Below are positions 47,416 through 59,764 of a DNA stretch of 64,000 bases, piece by piece. The stretch's first letter is position 1. The number at the start of each line of letters is the position of its first letter. A program made the translations under genes and the position numbers. The notes below the pieces were generated by a model. The model searched no databases, had not been told where the DNA came from, and was given only the letters and a program-made list of their open reading frames with translations. This DNA is from Synaphobranchus kaupii (taxonomy: Eukaryota > Chordata > Actinopteri > Anguilliformes > Synaphobranchidae), in contig CM056391.1 of the NCBI GenBank assembly GCA_029718625.1, forward strand, positions 1,651,874 through 1,715,873. The letters are read 5' to 3'.

Positions 47416-48424
47416 TAACATAGAGATATACATACCCTACACCATCATATGGGTACACACCCTACTATACAGGTACACACACCTGTTCTACTGCCAGACA
47501 AATATACACAGTGACACACTCCTCCCGTCACTTTACCACCCAGGTAAGTACTTCATTTTACATTACCTCACACATACATGTGCAATGACCTAAATAGCGC
47601 TTCAGTCCGTGGATTACGCAGTTTACAGCATAAGGCACAGAGGCTATGCTTCACAGCTCTTTCTGTGTGTCTTCTGCTTGCTGCAGAAAAAAAAGGTTCT
47701 CGAGTGAACGTTGTGCAGCAGAGGAGAGTAACGTGTGCCCGTCTCGCAGAAGCAGGGGTTGAAGCTTACGTTGGCAGAGATAAGGCCGTATTGGGAGCTG
47801 ATAAGCCCCATTGTCGCGCTAAACGATTCTCATGTTAAGCGTGCTGTTTGAGGGAGGCGGTGAGGCAGGTTTGCTTTATCCGTACGCGAGACTCATCAGC
47901 CGGTGCCAGAGGGGGAGAATCCTGATTCCGGTTTGCTTGGGGCTCGCCTGCCGAGCTCTGCACACCTAGTACACCTAGCACACCTAGCGCACCTAGCACA
48001 CCTAGCACACCTAGCGCTAGCGGTGCCCCCTGTGGAACAGAGCCATGGGACACGGAATGGCGCAGGTGTGAATGCGCCGTGACCACAGGTGGCACCTGCC
48101 GGCCCTCGCCAAGAGCTCTCACACCACGTTCGTGAGGAGATTCCACAAGAGTCTGCGATTTACAGTTTAATTATTCAACTGCTCAGATAATCCAGATTTC
48201 AGCTTCGAGGTTTTAAAAGCTTTAAAGTCTGCACCCAATTATGCAAAATATGCAGTGTATTTTAAATGTTTGTTGTGTGCGTGATTTGAAGATGGTCGCC
48301 AGCATTAAGAGTTTTCTTAAAGCCCTTTTATACAAGGGCTCCTGTGAGGCCACCTATCAAAAGAAACTTCCTGGTGCCGCGCCATCATGCCAACGTCCAT
48401 CACGTCGCTCAAATGTTGCCCCAG

Positions 48425-48440
48425 CGTTTCACGTGAAACG
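48425..48440. other. 16-bp perfect palindrome with E-box core
   Basis: CGTTTCACGTGAAACG is self-complementary over all 16 bases, with CACGTG at the centre. Confidence 0.9.
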
Positions 48441-49077
48441 TTTCCCAGGAAAGAGGAGACCCAACCGATAGAACTCTGCCTTTCCGAAGGTGAGGTGGAT
48501 CACGAGGCTAAATCTGTTAGCGGGGAAAAAAGCACCAGCCAAAAATCACACCCAATCGCCTGTAACTAAAAGGATTAATCTGTTTATGATTCATAATAGG
48601 AGAACAACATTCCCTCTCCCTGTAATTACCCCCTGAGTGAAAACGGTAAAGCCCTGACTTTCATTTTAATAACGTTTTTTTTATTTTTTATTTGCTCTCG
48701 CTCGTAATCTGTAATCTCTCTCCTTTCATTTCACACGGTTTTCCCCGCTAGCTGACAGACGGGCTCATTAACATATCCTATTAACAGCAGCGCTGAAAGA
48801 TTTATTAGCGTAAGCCGCTCCAGCCAGTATTATCAGCTGTGCTAGTCAGATTGATTGCGCCCGGTCCAGTCAATACCGGCCAGCTCAGCTGAGGATTTCT
48901 CCGTACACGTTTGTGTTCGCATAATAATGTCCCTTAATTACAGCAATGTTCTTGTTCTAATAATGGTAATTTATTGAATCAGGGTAGTTCAATTTTTTGC
49001 CAGGAAGCGAATATTTTTTTTTCTCTTTTCTGATGCTTTTTTGTTGTTTATTTCTGTTTCTCAGTCGGTCTCTCTTT

Positions 49078-49080
<3 letters not shown>

Positions 49081-49131
<51 letters not shown>

Positions 49132-49410
49132 AGAGTGTGTGTGTGTACGTGTGTGTGAACGTGTGCTTTGTGTGTACGTGTGTGCTTTATGTGTATGTAT
49201 GGGAGTGTGTGTGTGTGTGTGTGCGTGTGTGTGTGTGTGTGCACACGTGTGCTTTCTGTGTATGTATGAGTGTGTGCGTGTGTACGTGTGTGTGCGTGTG
49301 TGTGTGTACGCGTGTGTACGCGTGTACTTTATGTGTATGTATGAGAGTGTGTGTGTGCACGTGCTTTATGTGTGTGTGTACATGTGTGTGTGTGTGTGTG
49401 TGTGTGCGGA
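49081..49410. repeat. (GT)n block, interrupted
   Basis: Pure GT run at 49081-49127, followed by interrupted GT with gctt/tatg variants. Confidence 0.93.
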
Positions 49411-50359
49411 CGGTCACGGTCAGGCCATACAGTGTCCTTGGAGAAATTGAAAATTGATGGGGGTGAATGGATTCATAGCTGACAGATAATGGTTATAATG
49501 AGCCTTATCTCAGTCGGTGACAGGGGGGCTGTTGACCGCGTGACTCCCCGTCTCTGAATCAGTCATATTAATGGCTGCAGTTACCCCTCAGAGCAGGTGA
49601 AGGAGAGGGGACTCATTTCTGCCTCCTGAGGGCAGATGAACGCGGGTCGTGGCCGCTCAGCGAGGTGAGGCCGAAGCGCTCGCCAGTGCCCTGAAGCTGG
49701 GCTGGGGATCTGTCTCTCACTCACAGCCGCACTGCTGCATCTTGCTCTTACTCTGGGAGAAGCTGAGCTCTCTCTCAGCTGGAGTGCATGGCGCCCCCTG
49801 CAGGTCATTGAGGCAGTGCAATAACATGTATCACGGTCAGGGACATACGACAGTCTCACGTCTCTCTCTCTCTCTGCCTTTCTCTCTCTCTTTCTTCGCT
49901 TCATTCTTTCTCTTTGTTTATCTCTCTGCCTCCTGTTAACTCACTTTTATTGTCATGATGAAGAGACATTTGTGGTGCCACAAAACAAGAACACCCCAGA
50001 GTCCAAAATGCAGTTCACATATAGTAAATATCACCAATGTCTAAGACGGGTAGTAAGCAAGTTACTCTGTTCATCAAAAGAGTAGATGATGGATAGTTGG
50101 TTTTTGCAAATGTTTACATGCATATGATTGGGGCTATATCATTATATCATTCTAAAACATGTACACCTCAGACAGGTACAAAAATATCACAATAGCTCAA
50201 ATAATTACAAATAATAATCTGTTTATTAGCTGTCAAATAAGCTCATGTTGTTGCCTCTATCTATCCCTCTCTTTCTGTTTTACATATTCCCTGTCATGAG
50301 CAGGCTCTTGCAATGTGTAGATTATTCATAAGGCTGCACTACTCAGTGAAAGGAGATGG

Positions 50360-50483
50360 AATGTGTGTGTGTGTGTGTGATGGGATGGGTGTGTGTGAGA
50401 TGGGGTGTGTGTATGTGAGATGTGTCGTGTTTGTGTATGTATGCGTGTGTATGTTTGAGTTTGTGTGTGCGTGTGTATGTTTG

Positions 50484-50529
<46 letters not shown>

Positions 50530-50609
50530 TGAATGTGTGGGGGCTGCAGTTACTGTCCAAGGCCTTGCCTGAGTATCAGGGCAGACACACACACACACAC
50601 ACACACACA
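50360..50609. repeat. (GT)n block followed by a (CA)n tract
   Basis: GT-rich from 50360 with a pure run at about 50488-50526, then unique sequence and a (CA)n run at 50585-50609. The opposite polarity allows the two to pair as a long hairpin. Confidence 0.9.
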
Positions 50610-51024
50610 GCCCTGGGAGAATCTGGCGGCATTAACATTTTATCATCTGCCTTAAAAAAAGAAAACACTTTTGCCAAATCGGGGGAGTATCATTTTTAAT
50701 TTAGCACCTCTCCCTACCTCAGTCTCATATATGCTTCAATTCAGCCCCTCCAGAAATGGCCTGCCTGCATCGTAACCGGGGTGATTTAGGAACGGGTCAC
50801 GATAAGACCCGCCCAGAAGGTCACAGAGCCCATCGCTGGCCTCGCTCATACCTACTGTTAATATCAATATTGTTACATTACCTTTAGGCACACTGGGGTT
50901 TGATTAACCTTTCCCCCATCTTTGGAGAGAGCTAGGCATAGTGGCCCAGTGGTAATGGGAAGCTGTGCACTGCCCGTTATTGTCGACAGACCATATTAAA
51001 TAAATGTGTTAGCTGTGAAGTAGC

Positions 51025-51093
51025 CCGGGGCCGCGGTTAGCACACTGGACTCTTAACACTAAGGGTGACAGGTGCACATTCTGGTAGGGGCTA
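51025..51093 (+). mobile_element. tRNA-Lys-like pseudogene or SINE head
   Basis: gcccggggccgcggttagca continues with an A-box-like ttagcacactgg and the anticodon-loop-like gactcttaacac. The B box is eroded (ggtgcacattc). The order and spacing follow tRNA-Lys, but the stem pairing is poor. Confidence 0.4.
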
Positions 51094-51119
51094 GCTGCTA
51101 TTTAATAGGCATAGAATAG

Positions 51120-51335
51120 GCCAGAATACTTTTTTTTTTTGTAGCATTACGCTGTTACATTATGTATTTGCATTCAAATCGAGACTTCCACAGTGCGCGT
51201 ATTTTTACACATTATTCATTCATGTGATATGACTTGATATTTACTGAAGCAGTTAGGGTACTTTGCCCAAGGGGGTAGAGAGGCTGGCATACAGACCAGC
51301 TTCAACGACCTTTACTCTGGTTACAAGAGTTAATA
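51120..51335 (-). mobile_element. fish SINE body, reverse orientation
   Basis: tatttactgaagcagttagg then gtactttgcccaaggg is the inverted form of the common fish SINE core (gagcaaggtacttaacccga). It ends at a poly-T run near 51129, which is the A-tail in reverse. Confidence 0.55.
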
Positions 51336-51554
51336 ATACACGCTTTCAAAAGAGCAAGAAGCGAACGAAAAACATACTATGTACAGGTCAAAAATAAAAC
51401 CCCAGCAAGTAGTATGCTATAGAGCTGACCATTAACCTGTGCAGTGAACCGGTTGTTGTCAGGCTGACGGTATTTAACCAGGTGTATTTGAGACGTGTGC
51501 AGGTTTTTTTATGAGGTGAATCATTTTAGGCAGGTTTAGACACCCCAGACTCCA

Positions 51555-51576
51555 CCCCCCCCCCCCCCCCCCCCCC
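51555..51576. repeat. poly-C tract, 22 bases
   Basis: Uninterrupted C run, the longest homopolymer in the window. Confidence 0.95.
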
Positions 51577-52889
51577 TCTGTGCTGATTATGACTCTGGGT
51601 TGTTTGGGGCATGGCAGGGTATCATGCCACTTCCTGATTTGACTGCCCTGTTTTGTCAGTTGACTGAACTTGCCCTCGTTACTGGCTTACAGCTGGAGAG
51701 GGCAGGTGAGTTCACCTCCCCAGTATCAACATACAGGCAAATATGCGGGCTCAGCATGCCGAGCTCCGCCCACACCTGCCAATACCAGTACTACATGTAC
51801 TCTATGTGCGGCATCATTCTATTACGTAGGATGGTTTCACGTGTTTTTGCCATTACCTTGTTCAACTCCGTCCACAAATTAAATTACATTTGCATTTGAG
51901 ATATACTGTAATTTTTACCCTACATTTCTGGAGCCTCACCTCTGTAGTCAGTTATTTGATTAATCAGCATATTCCTGTAAACTGAGTTTTGATTGGACGG
52001 AAACTAAGATTTCTTCCACATTCCTGTAAAGCGGCCACCGATTGGATGGAGATTTGAGACTTTCTGTAAGAGAACGACTGATTGGCTTAAGTACTTTTAT
52101 ATCTTTGTGGTGTTGATCTTGATCTTCTCTTTTTTGGTAATTGGGGAAATGCTGCATTTTACTCTTCTGCTGAGCTTGTATGTTTGTACTTTGCATCCGC
52201 TGATGCGCTACCTGCAAAATGACCCATTAGGAGCTTATTAGCCATCGTGCTAATGGCGGTCATGAAAGTTCCATTGAAGTTTAGTGGATATATTATGGTT
52301 ATCGGAGTGATTGTGGCAGCTTTCACAAGTTTTTCCATTGGTGTCTATGGAGAACGGCTTTGTACAGAGCGAAGCACAGTGGCGTATGCTGTAACTCTAC
52401 GTGAAAGAACTCACCCGCTGTGCGCACGTCGGCATGGAAACAGATGCGGTTCGCGTTTAACTCTCGAGATTGTGTGATCACCAAAATCATGGGTGGGCAG
52501 GGAGGGGCCCGTACCTGTCTCTGAATTTCACGTTGTCTTATTAACTATTTAAGGAGCCCAGTGACTTATTGTAAATGATCTGACATTTTAACAACATTTC
52601 ATAACAAGTTCACAAAGACCGCTGGAGGCTGTTTTTTCCATGGTCGGATCTATGAGTCAGCCGGTCCAGTAGGTGGCAGCAGGCACATCAGCCTCTCTTA
52701 GTCTTTCCAACAATCCCTCTTGTGAATGCAGGACATAAAACAATGAGGTGACCAGCTTCACTAATGTTGACCCGACGGCGTGTGGGAATGACATTTTTGA
52801 CGTGGGGGCCTGTTCCTGTGATGTAAATGCCTGCTAAAATTGAACGGTACCTTCGTCTATTATTTAAACTTTTCCATTACCTCTGTGCT

Positions 52890-53000
52890 ATGACTGCGTA
52901 GCCCAAGGGATGGAGAACCGACTTCATAACTATGAACTAGTGGATGTCATTCCCAGGTGAGGCATGACCACAAGGTACTTAAACGGAACTGCTTCTGTGA
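52890..53000 (+). mobile_element. degenerate fish SINE fragment
   Basis: tgtcattcccaggtgaggca, caaggtacttaaacggaact and the following aattagaagctgtc parallel the better copy at 55660-55850. Directly after it is a short gtagggtata-type local repeat (53016-53070). Confidence 0.45.
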
Positions 53001-54459
53001 AATTAGAAGCTGTCGAAGGGATAGGGTGTATGGTGTAAGGCGTAGGGTATAGGGCGTAGGGTTTTGGGTGTACAACGGACCATGAGCGGACGTTGGCCTA
53101 GGGAGTCCACGCAGTAGTCGTTTTTTGTGTCCGCACTGACCTGTCGTTTCACCTTCAAGTGTATCTTTTGCGTACCGTAGTCATCTTTCTTGAAGGACGC
53201 CATTGTTGCCAATTTGCGCGCAAGAATTATGGGAAATGTAGTCTACAGAAGGGAATTTGGTACGTTCGACTATGAAAAAGCGAAAGTTCCGGTTTTGGCC
53301 CTTTGGGCTGATCTCTTTAGGGGCAGAACAGACTGGGAGAGAGAGGCTCTAAGCAGAGGCAGTGGTTTCTGTGCAGAATAATCTCAAATCCCACATAGAC
53401 CCATTAAAGCCCACTATGCATGCATCTGCTAAGCTGTGGGCTTAAATTTCCCAATATCCTGCTGCCACATGTGTGCATACATACACACACACAATACAGT
53501 ACATGCAGCAGTCAGTCTTTCTCTCACACACACACACGCTCAAAAAATTTTCACAGCTGCAATATTCACACCATGGATCCTTGGAAAATAAGCAGCTCTT
53601 TGATTCCTAAGCTCTATATATAGTAACAAAAAATTGAAATTCAGATGCCAAGGGCCTCCATTCACAAATCTGTGTGGTTTTTAGAGGAGCTCTGCTTGTC
53701 CACATTCTCTATCTCTCTCCCACACGGATAACACATTATGGCATAAAGTACCTGCTCTCACCTCTTGGCCCTCATCAATTAAATGAGAGGTTTAAATGTG
53801 CTGAACATGTGTAATGGCTGCTAATGAATGCTAATTATATGGGCGACAACGCACACTGCATCAGCTTAATGGCCAGCATACGATGTTCATTTAATTCTGT
53901 TAACTGAGAGATTACTGAGGGACAGGGGGATGTGATTGGCTAATAGGTAGTGATCATACGCTGGGCCTGTGTGCAGGTTGCACAGTACAATATTCAGCGT
54001 TAAATCAACTCTGAGAGTGTACATTTTACTCTGGAGGTGAATTTTTATCCTTTTTTGGGACAAAAGAGTGCCTAAAGGTACAAACACTTGTCACTGGGGT
54101 GGTACCCTATGGGTACATAAAACTATACCCCTACCCAGCAATACATATAATTAATTTGTCCCATTTTGATTGTAAAACATACTTATTAGTACCCGAATAT
54201 AGCATCATTGTACTTTCAGGGTACATTTGGGACATTTTGTTCCTTAAAGTACAAAGAATGTACCTCCACTGTACCTTTATTTTGGAGAGTGTAGTTTGTA
54301 CTCTGACAGTGTATTTTTATCCCTTTTTGGATGAGCACTGGGCTGTTAAACAAAAACGTTGAGGGTTCTGTTTCTAGGCGATGCACTGCTGATGTACCCT
54401 GGGTAATGTAGTCCTGAATTGCTTTCTTAAATATCCAGCTGTATTAAGGATACAAGTGT

Positions 54460-54560
54460 GGTTGGTTGCCAGGTGGTGTAGCCAGTAAAGGTCACAGGCA
54501 TGCAGAGCTGATCACTCCAGTGTGGGTTCGAATCTCGCTGGGTTATTTCTTAGCTTGGCG
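54460..54560 (+). mobile_element. tRNA-derived SINE head
   Basis: A-box-like ggtgtagccagtaaagg and a near-perfect B box gggttcgaatctc lie 40 bases apart, with tRNA-like spacing. The body may run on to about 54910, where ggggaggac and aaaaaattggggag occur. Confidence 0.55.
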
Positions 54561-55659
54561 TAATTAGCCGCGTTCCCACAGGGGAGGGCCAGGGTGGTTC
54601 CCTCTCTTTCATTGCTGTTTAGCAACAGTTTCCTGGCAATGTGTGTTGTGTCTGTGTGTGCGTGTGTGGCTCCTGTGTGAGCTGTATCTGTAACACGTTC
54701 TTGTCCAAGTTAATGTTGATCAGCAGCTCATAACAACAAACCAAGTGAAAAATAACGATGCTTGGATTCGATAGCGATGGCGGTTGGTAGAGCCGGCATT
54801 TATCCTCTGCAATCGCGGTGGATGTTGTAGAAGAGAGGGAGTCCAACGGGTATTGGGACTTGGGGAGGACAAAAAATTGGGGAGAAAATGGGGCGGGGGG
54901 AGTAAGTTGTGAGCCTAAAAATGTGAATCGTGTATCCGAAAATTTAATTAATGCTGAAAACGATAATTAATAATGCTGTGAGAGGCCGAACTAGAAGAAA
55001 CACTGGAGGGAAGTCGCCTCTCTGCGAGCAGGCCTTTTGAGTAACAAATGTAAGCAAATGCTGCACTTGTTTTTCAGTTCTTAGGAGAATTGAAGAGCGA
55101 TCGTTGGTGTCTGCCTCCCTGGCTGTGGCTGCAGGTACAGTGGGGTTCTGTGAGAAATAACACGCTCAACACGTGAATGCACACAATGCGCCTCATCAAA
55201 GATAAGTGGGCAGAACAGACAAGGCGGGGAGCCCATGCAAAGTATGTGTCCAGTGTGCAGGGGAAAATAATATATAAAATCATATTTTAAAATCGTTGGT
55301 GTAGCGGAGCTCCTGGCACAAAGCCGAGTGTCTCGGGCTAAGGCTTTCTCTGGGGAGTATTTTATTTCTACAATCCCTCTCCGGTTTGTGACAGCGGCGG
55401 GTTGCTTTGTACATGTCTCCTGTTATGGCGGTAATAGAAACAAAGCCGTTTTTTTTCTCTCCCAAATCCGCCCACTTATTTCTGAATAGTCCTGCGGGGG
55501 TAACAATAGACGATGGTTCAGCTTGTCTGATAACATTCCCTCTCTGCTCAACCGCAGGCCATGAAGGTAAACCACCTGAACACGCACAGCCAAAATGCCC
55601 CTGTAGATCTTACACTGCTGGTGTACATTTAACACCCTAGGGTGTTTATATGAGACCAC

Positions 55660-55850
55660 GGTGCACGGTACACCACCATCTTTACTGTGCGTAATGGGAA
55701 ACGGGGTTTGATTCCCAGGTAGGACGCTGCCATTGTACCTGTGAGCAAGGTACTTAACCCGAATTACTTCAGTAAAAATATCCAGCTGTTTAAGTGGATC
55801 GTATGTGAAAGAATAGAAGCTGTCTTAAGTCTGCTAAATGCCTAAAACGT
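55660..55850 (+). mobile_element. fish tRNA-derived SINE
   Basis: B-box-like gggtttgattccc is followed by the SINE core: gagcaaggtacttaacccga, aatatccagctgtttaagtg and ctgctaaatgcc. This order matches a SINE type widespread in teleosts. Confidence 0.7.
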
Positions 55851-56305
55851 AAAAATGAATGAACTGCGTGAGCCTGAACCAGCCTGGTCTCAGCTGTGTG
55901 ATGGAAGTTAATTACTGAGCGATGCGTTACGGCAGCATCCTTCCACAGACCCTTAAACATTGTGTCAGCTTGCATGCCTGGGTATCTTCAGTGACAATGA
56001 TAAGTTGGCTAATAAGCTTTAGATATTATATTTTGTGAACAGCGAATAGCTTATAATTACTGCTGGGCTGCTGAAGTGTGAGTGATCAGCCATTCACAGG
56101 CGCCGGCACAAACGACATCACTTCCTTTCTTTCCTTAATCACGTTATGGAATATATAGGGTTTGGGTTAGCGCGCTATACCACCGCCGCTAATCCTCTTA
56201 TGAGTGGCTCCCGTATGCTAATGGAGCACAGACCGTTTCTGATCAAGCGCGCCTCAGTATGGAGGCTTTTCTGTGGCCATAGAGAACAAACAAATGGAAA
56301 TTAGG

Positions 56306-56307
<2 letters not shown>

Positions 56308-56343
<36 letters not shown>

Positions 56344-56373
56344 TGTGTGGGTGGGGGGGGGGCTTGTGTGTCT

Positions 56374-56414
<41 letters not shown>

Positions 56415-56527
56415 GGGGCGGGGGGGGGGGGTTTGTGTGTGTGTACGTGTGTGTGTGCGTGTGTGTGTGTGCGGGGGGGGGGGGGTTTGTGTGTGTGTGT
56501 GTGTGCGTGTGCGTGTGTGTGTGTGCG
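56308..56527. repeat. (GT)n block with several poly-G runs
   Basis: GT dinucleotides are interrupted by G runs of 6-13 at about 56351, 56413, 56422 and 56473. Open frames on both strands are artefacts. Confidence 0.93.
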
Positions 56528-56769
56528 TGCCATAGGTGGGGGGTTGACTGTTGGTGTGCCAGAGCTTTCCGTTCTTTAAGTAGGTTTTGTGAATGAAGTC
56601 CAAGGAAATAAAAAGGAAGGCAAATCCCTGTTCCAGCTTAGCTTAGCGGGAGGCCTCTCTGCTGACGGCCCCTGGCTGAGAGATTCTCCACAGCCGAACC
56701 AAACGGCTCCTTGGAGTAGCTTTACAGAGGACATGAAGCATCTCTCCAGCACTGGGGCCACAAAGCTTC

Positions 56770-59462
56770 ATCTTCCCTCTACCTGTTCCCTTCCTCTCCC
56801 CTCTACCTGTTCCCTTCCTCTCCCCTCTACCTGTTCCCTTTCTCTCCTCTACCTGTTCCCTCTCTCTCCTCTCTACCTGTTCCCTTCCTCTCCTCTCTAC
56901 CTGTTCCCTTCCTCTCCCCTCTACCTGTTCCCTTCCTCTCCCCTCTACCTGTTCCCTTCCTCTCCTCTCTACCTGTTCCCTTTCTCTCCCCTCTACCTGT
57001 TCCCTTTCTTTCCCCTCTACCTGTTCCCTTCCTCTCCCCTCTACCTGTTCCCTCTCTCTCCTCTACCTGTTCCCTCTCTCTCCTCTCTACCTGTTCCCTC
57101 TCTCTCCCCTCTACCTGTTCCCTTCCTCTCCCCTCTACCTGTTCCCTCTCTCTCCTCTACCTGTTCCCTCTCTCTCCCCTCTACCTGTTCCCTCTCTCTC
57201 CCCTCTACCTGTTCCCTTTCTCTCCTCTCTACCTGTTCCCTCTCTCTCCTCTCTACCTGTTCCCTCTCTCTCCCCTCTACCTGTTCCCTTTCTTTCCCCT
57301 CTACCTGTTCCCTTCCTCTCCCCTCTACCTGTTCCCTCTCTCTCCCCTCTACCTGTTCCCTTTCTCTCCTCTCTACCTGTTCCCTCTCTCTCCTCTCTAC
57401 CTGTTCCCTCTCTCTCCCCTCTACCTGTTCCCTTTCTTTCCCCTCTACCTGTTCCCTCTCTCTCCTCTCTACCTGTTCCCTCTCTCTCCCCTCTACCTGT
57501 TCCCTCTCTCTCCTCTCTACCTGTTCCCTCTCTCCTCTCTACCTGTTCCCTTTCTCTCCTCTCTACCTGTTCCCTCTCTCTCTCCCCTCTACCTGTTCCC
57601 TCTCTCTCTCCCCTCTACCTGTTCTCTTTCTTTCCCCTCTACCTGTTCCCTCTCTCTCCCCTCTACCTGTTCCCTCTCTCTCCTCTCTACCTGTTCCCTC
57701 TCTCTCCCCTCTACCTGTTCCCTCTCTCTCCCCTCTACCTGTTCCCTTCCTCTCTCCTTTACCTGTTCCCTTCCTCTCTCCTCTACCCGTTCCCTCTCTC
57801 TCCCCTCTACCTGTTCCCTCTCTCTCCCCTCTACCTGTTCCCTTTCTTTCCCCTCTACCTGTTCCCTCTCTCTCCCCTCTACCTGTTCCCTTCCTCTCTC
57901 CTTTACCTGTTCCCTTCCTCTCTCCTCTACCTGTTCCCTCTCTCTCCCCTCTACCTGTTCCCTCTCTCTCCCCTCTACCTGTTCCCTCTCTCTCCTCTCT
58001 ACCTGTTCCCTTCCTCTCTCCTTTACCTGTTCCCTTCCTCTCCCCTCTACCTGTTCCCTTCCTCTCCCCTCTACCTGTTCCCTTCCTCTCCCCTCTACCT
58101 GTTCCCTTTCTCTCCTCTACCTGTTCCCTTCCTCTCTCCTCTACCTGTTCCCTCTCTCTCCCCTCTACCTGTTCCCTCTCTCTCCCCTCTACCTGTTCCC
58201 TCTCTCTCCTCTCTACCTGTTCCCTCTCTCTCCTCTCTACCTGTTCCCTCTCTCTCCTCTACCTGTTCCCTCTCTCTCCTCTCTACCTGTTCCCTCTCTC
58301 TCCCCTCTACCTGTTCCCTTCCTCTCTCCTCTACCTGTTCCCTCTCTCTCCCCTCTACCTGTTCCCTCTCTCTCCTCTCTACCTGTTCCCTCTCTCTCCT
58401 CTCTACCTGTTCCCTCTCTCTCCTCTCTACCTGTTCCCTTTCTCTCCTCTCTACCTGTTCCCTCTCTCTCCCCTCTACCTGTTCCCTTCCTCTCTCCTTT
58501 ACCTGTTCCCTTCCTCTCCCCTCTACCTGTTCCCTTCTTCTCCCCTCTACCTGTTCCCTTCCTCTCCCCTCTACCTGTTCCCTTTCTCTCCTCTCTACCT
58601 GTTCCCTCTCTCTCCTCTCTACCTGTTCCCTTTCTTTCCCCTCTACCTGTTCCCTCTCTCTCCCCTCTACCTGTTCCCTTCCTCTCTCCTTTACCTGTTC
58701 CCTTCCTCTCTCCTCTACCTGTTCCCTCTCTCTCCCCTCTACCTGTTCCCTCTCTCTCCCCTCTACCTGTTCCCTCTCTCTCCTCTCTACCTGTTCCCTT
58801 CCTCTCTCCTTTACCTGTTCCCTTCCTCTCCCCTCTACCTGTTCCCTTCCTCTCCCCTCTACCTGTTCCCTTCCTCTCCCCTCTACCTGTTCCCTTTCTC
58901 TCCTCTACCTGTTCCCTTCCTCTCTCCTCTACCTGTTCCCTCTCTCTCCCCTCTACCTGTTCCCTCTCTCTCCCCTCTACCTGTTCCCTCTCTCTCCCCT
59001 CTACCTGTTCCCTCTCTCTCCTCTCTACCTGTTCCCTCTCTCTCCTCTACCTGTTCCCTCTCTCTCCTCTCTACCTGTTCCCTCTCTCTCCCCTCTACCT
59101 GTTCCCTCTCTCTCTCCCCTCTACCTGTTCCCTTTCTTTCCCCTCTACCTGTTCCCTCTCTCTCCCCTCTACCTGTTCCCTCTCTCTCCTCTCTACCTGT
59201 TCCCTCTCTCTCCCCTCTACCTGTTCCCTCTCTCTCCCCTCTACCTGTTCCCTCTCTCTCCTCTCTACCTGTTCCCTCTCTCTCCCCTCTACCTGTTCCC
59301 TCTCTCTCCCCTCTACCTGTTCCCTCTCTCTCTCTCTCCCCTCTACCTGTTCCCTTTCTTTCCCCTCTACCTGTTCCCTTCCTCTCTCCTTTACCTGTTC
59401 CCTTCCTCTCCCCTCTACCTGTTCCCTTCCTCTCCCCTCTACCTGTTCTTTCTCTCTCTCTC
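56770..59462. repeat. 2.7-kb pyrimidine minisatellite, mainly 24-bp units, over 100 copies
   Basis: The basic unit is tacctgttccctctctctcc plus ctc/cctc, of 22-28 bases and usually 24. The sense strand has only C and T apart from the A and G of tacctg, and no AG dinucleotide occurs anywhere in the array. Variant units (ttcctctcc, tttctttcc, ttcctctcctttacc) recur in blocks. The 967-codon open frame across it exists only because the unit cannot form a stop codon in this strand. Confidence 0.97.
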
Positions 59463-59764
59463 TCTTCCTTCCTTCAATTAAATAAAGAATGAGATGAGAA
59501 GTTTATGGTTTTGAGATCAGTTTGAGCAGTAGTGGAGAGGTAAGGGTGCTTACAATGTCTGTCCCCTGTAGTCCCAATCAGTAACTAACGGTGATTAGAC
59601 TAACAGAATTTTTTATTCCTTTTTTCACTTCTATCTCTCTTATTCCCTCGCTTTTACTCTTTCAGTCTGGTGAGTCCTTTCTTCCCTCTGTAGCTCCCGG
59701 GATGTGACTGGTTAGAGGGGAATTCACTTCACCAGCTACGCCACTGTTTAAAATGCTCATCTTC

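Noticed and set aside
51025..51093. Functional tRNA-Lys gene
   Set aside because: The B box and stem pairing are too eroded; at best a pseudogene or SINE head.
52247..52477. 76-codon frame with a hydrophobic start
   Set aside because: No family resemblance, no splice context that fits hydin, and length within chance expectation.
53016..53070. Telomere-like GTAGGG/ATAGGG motifs
   Set aside because: Short, irregular and not TTAGGG; a local degenerate repeat beside a SINE fragment.
56589..59492. 967-codon open frame rich in Leu, Ser, Pro, Phe
   Set aside because: It covers the pyrimidine minisatellite, whose unit cannot make a stop codon in this strand. No codon bias, no conserved domain, and the frame shifts between unit types (LPVPSLS, YLFPSSP, TCSLSLP) show it is not selected.
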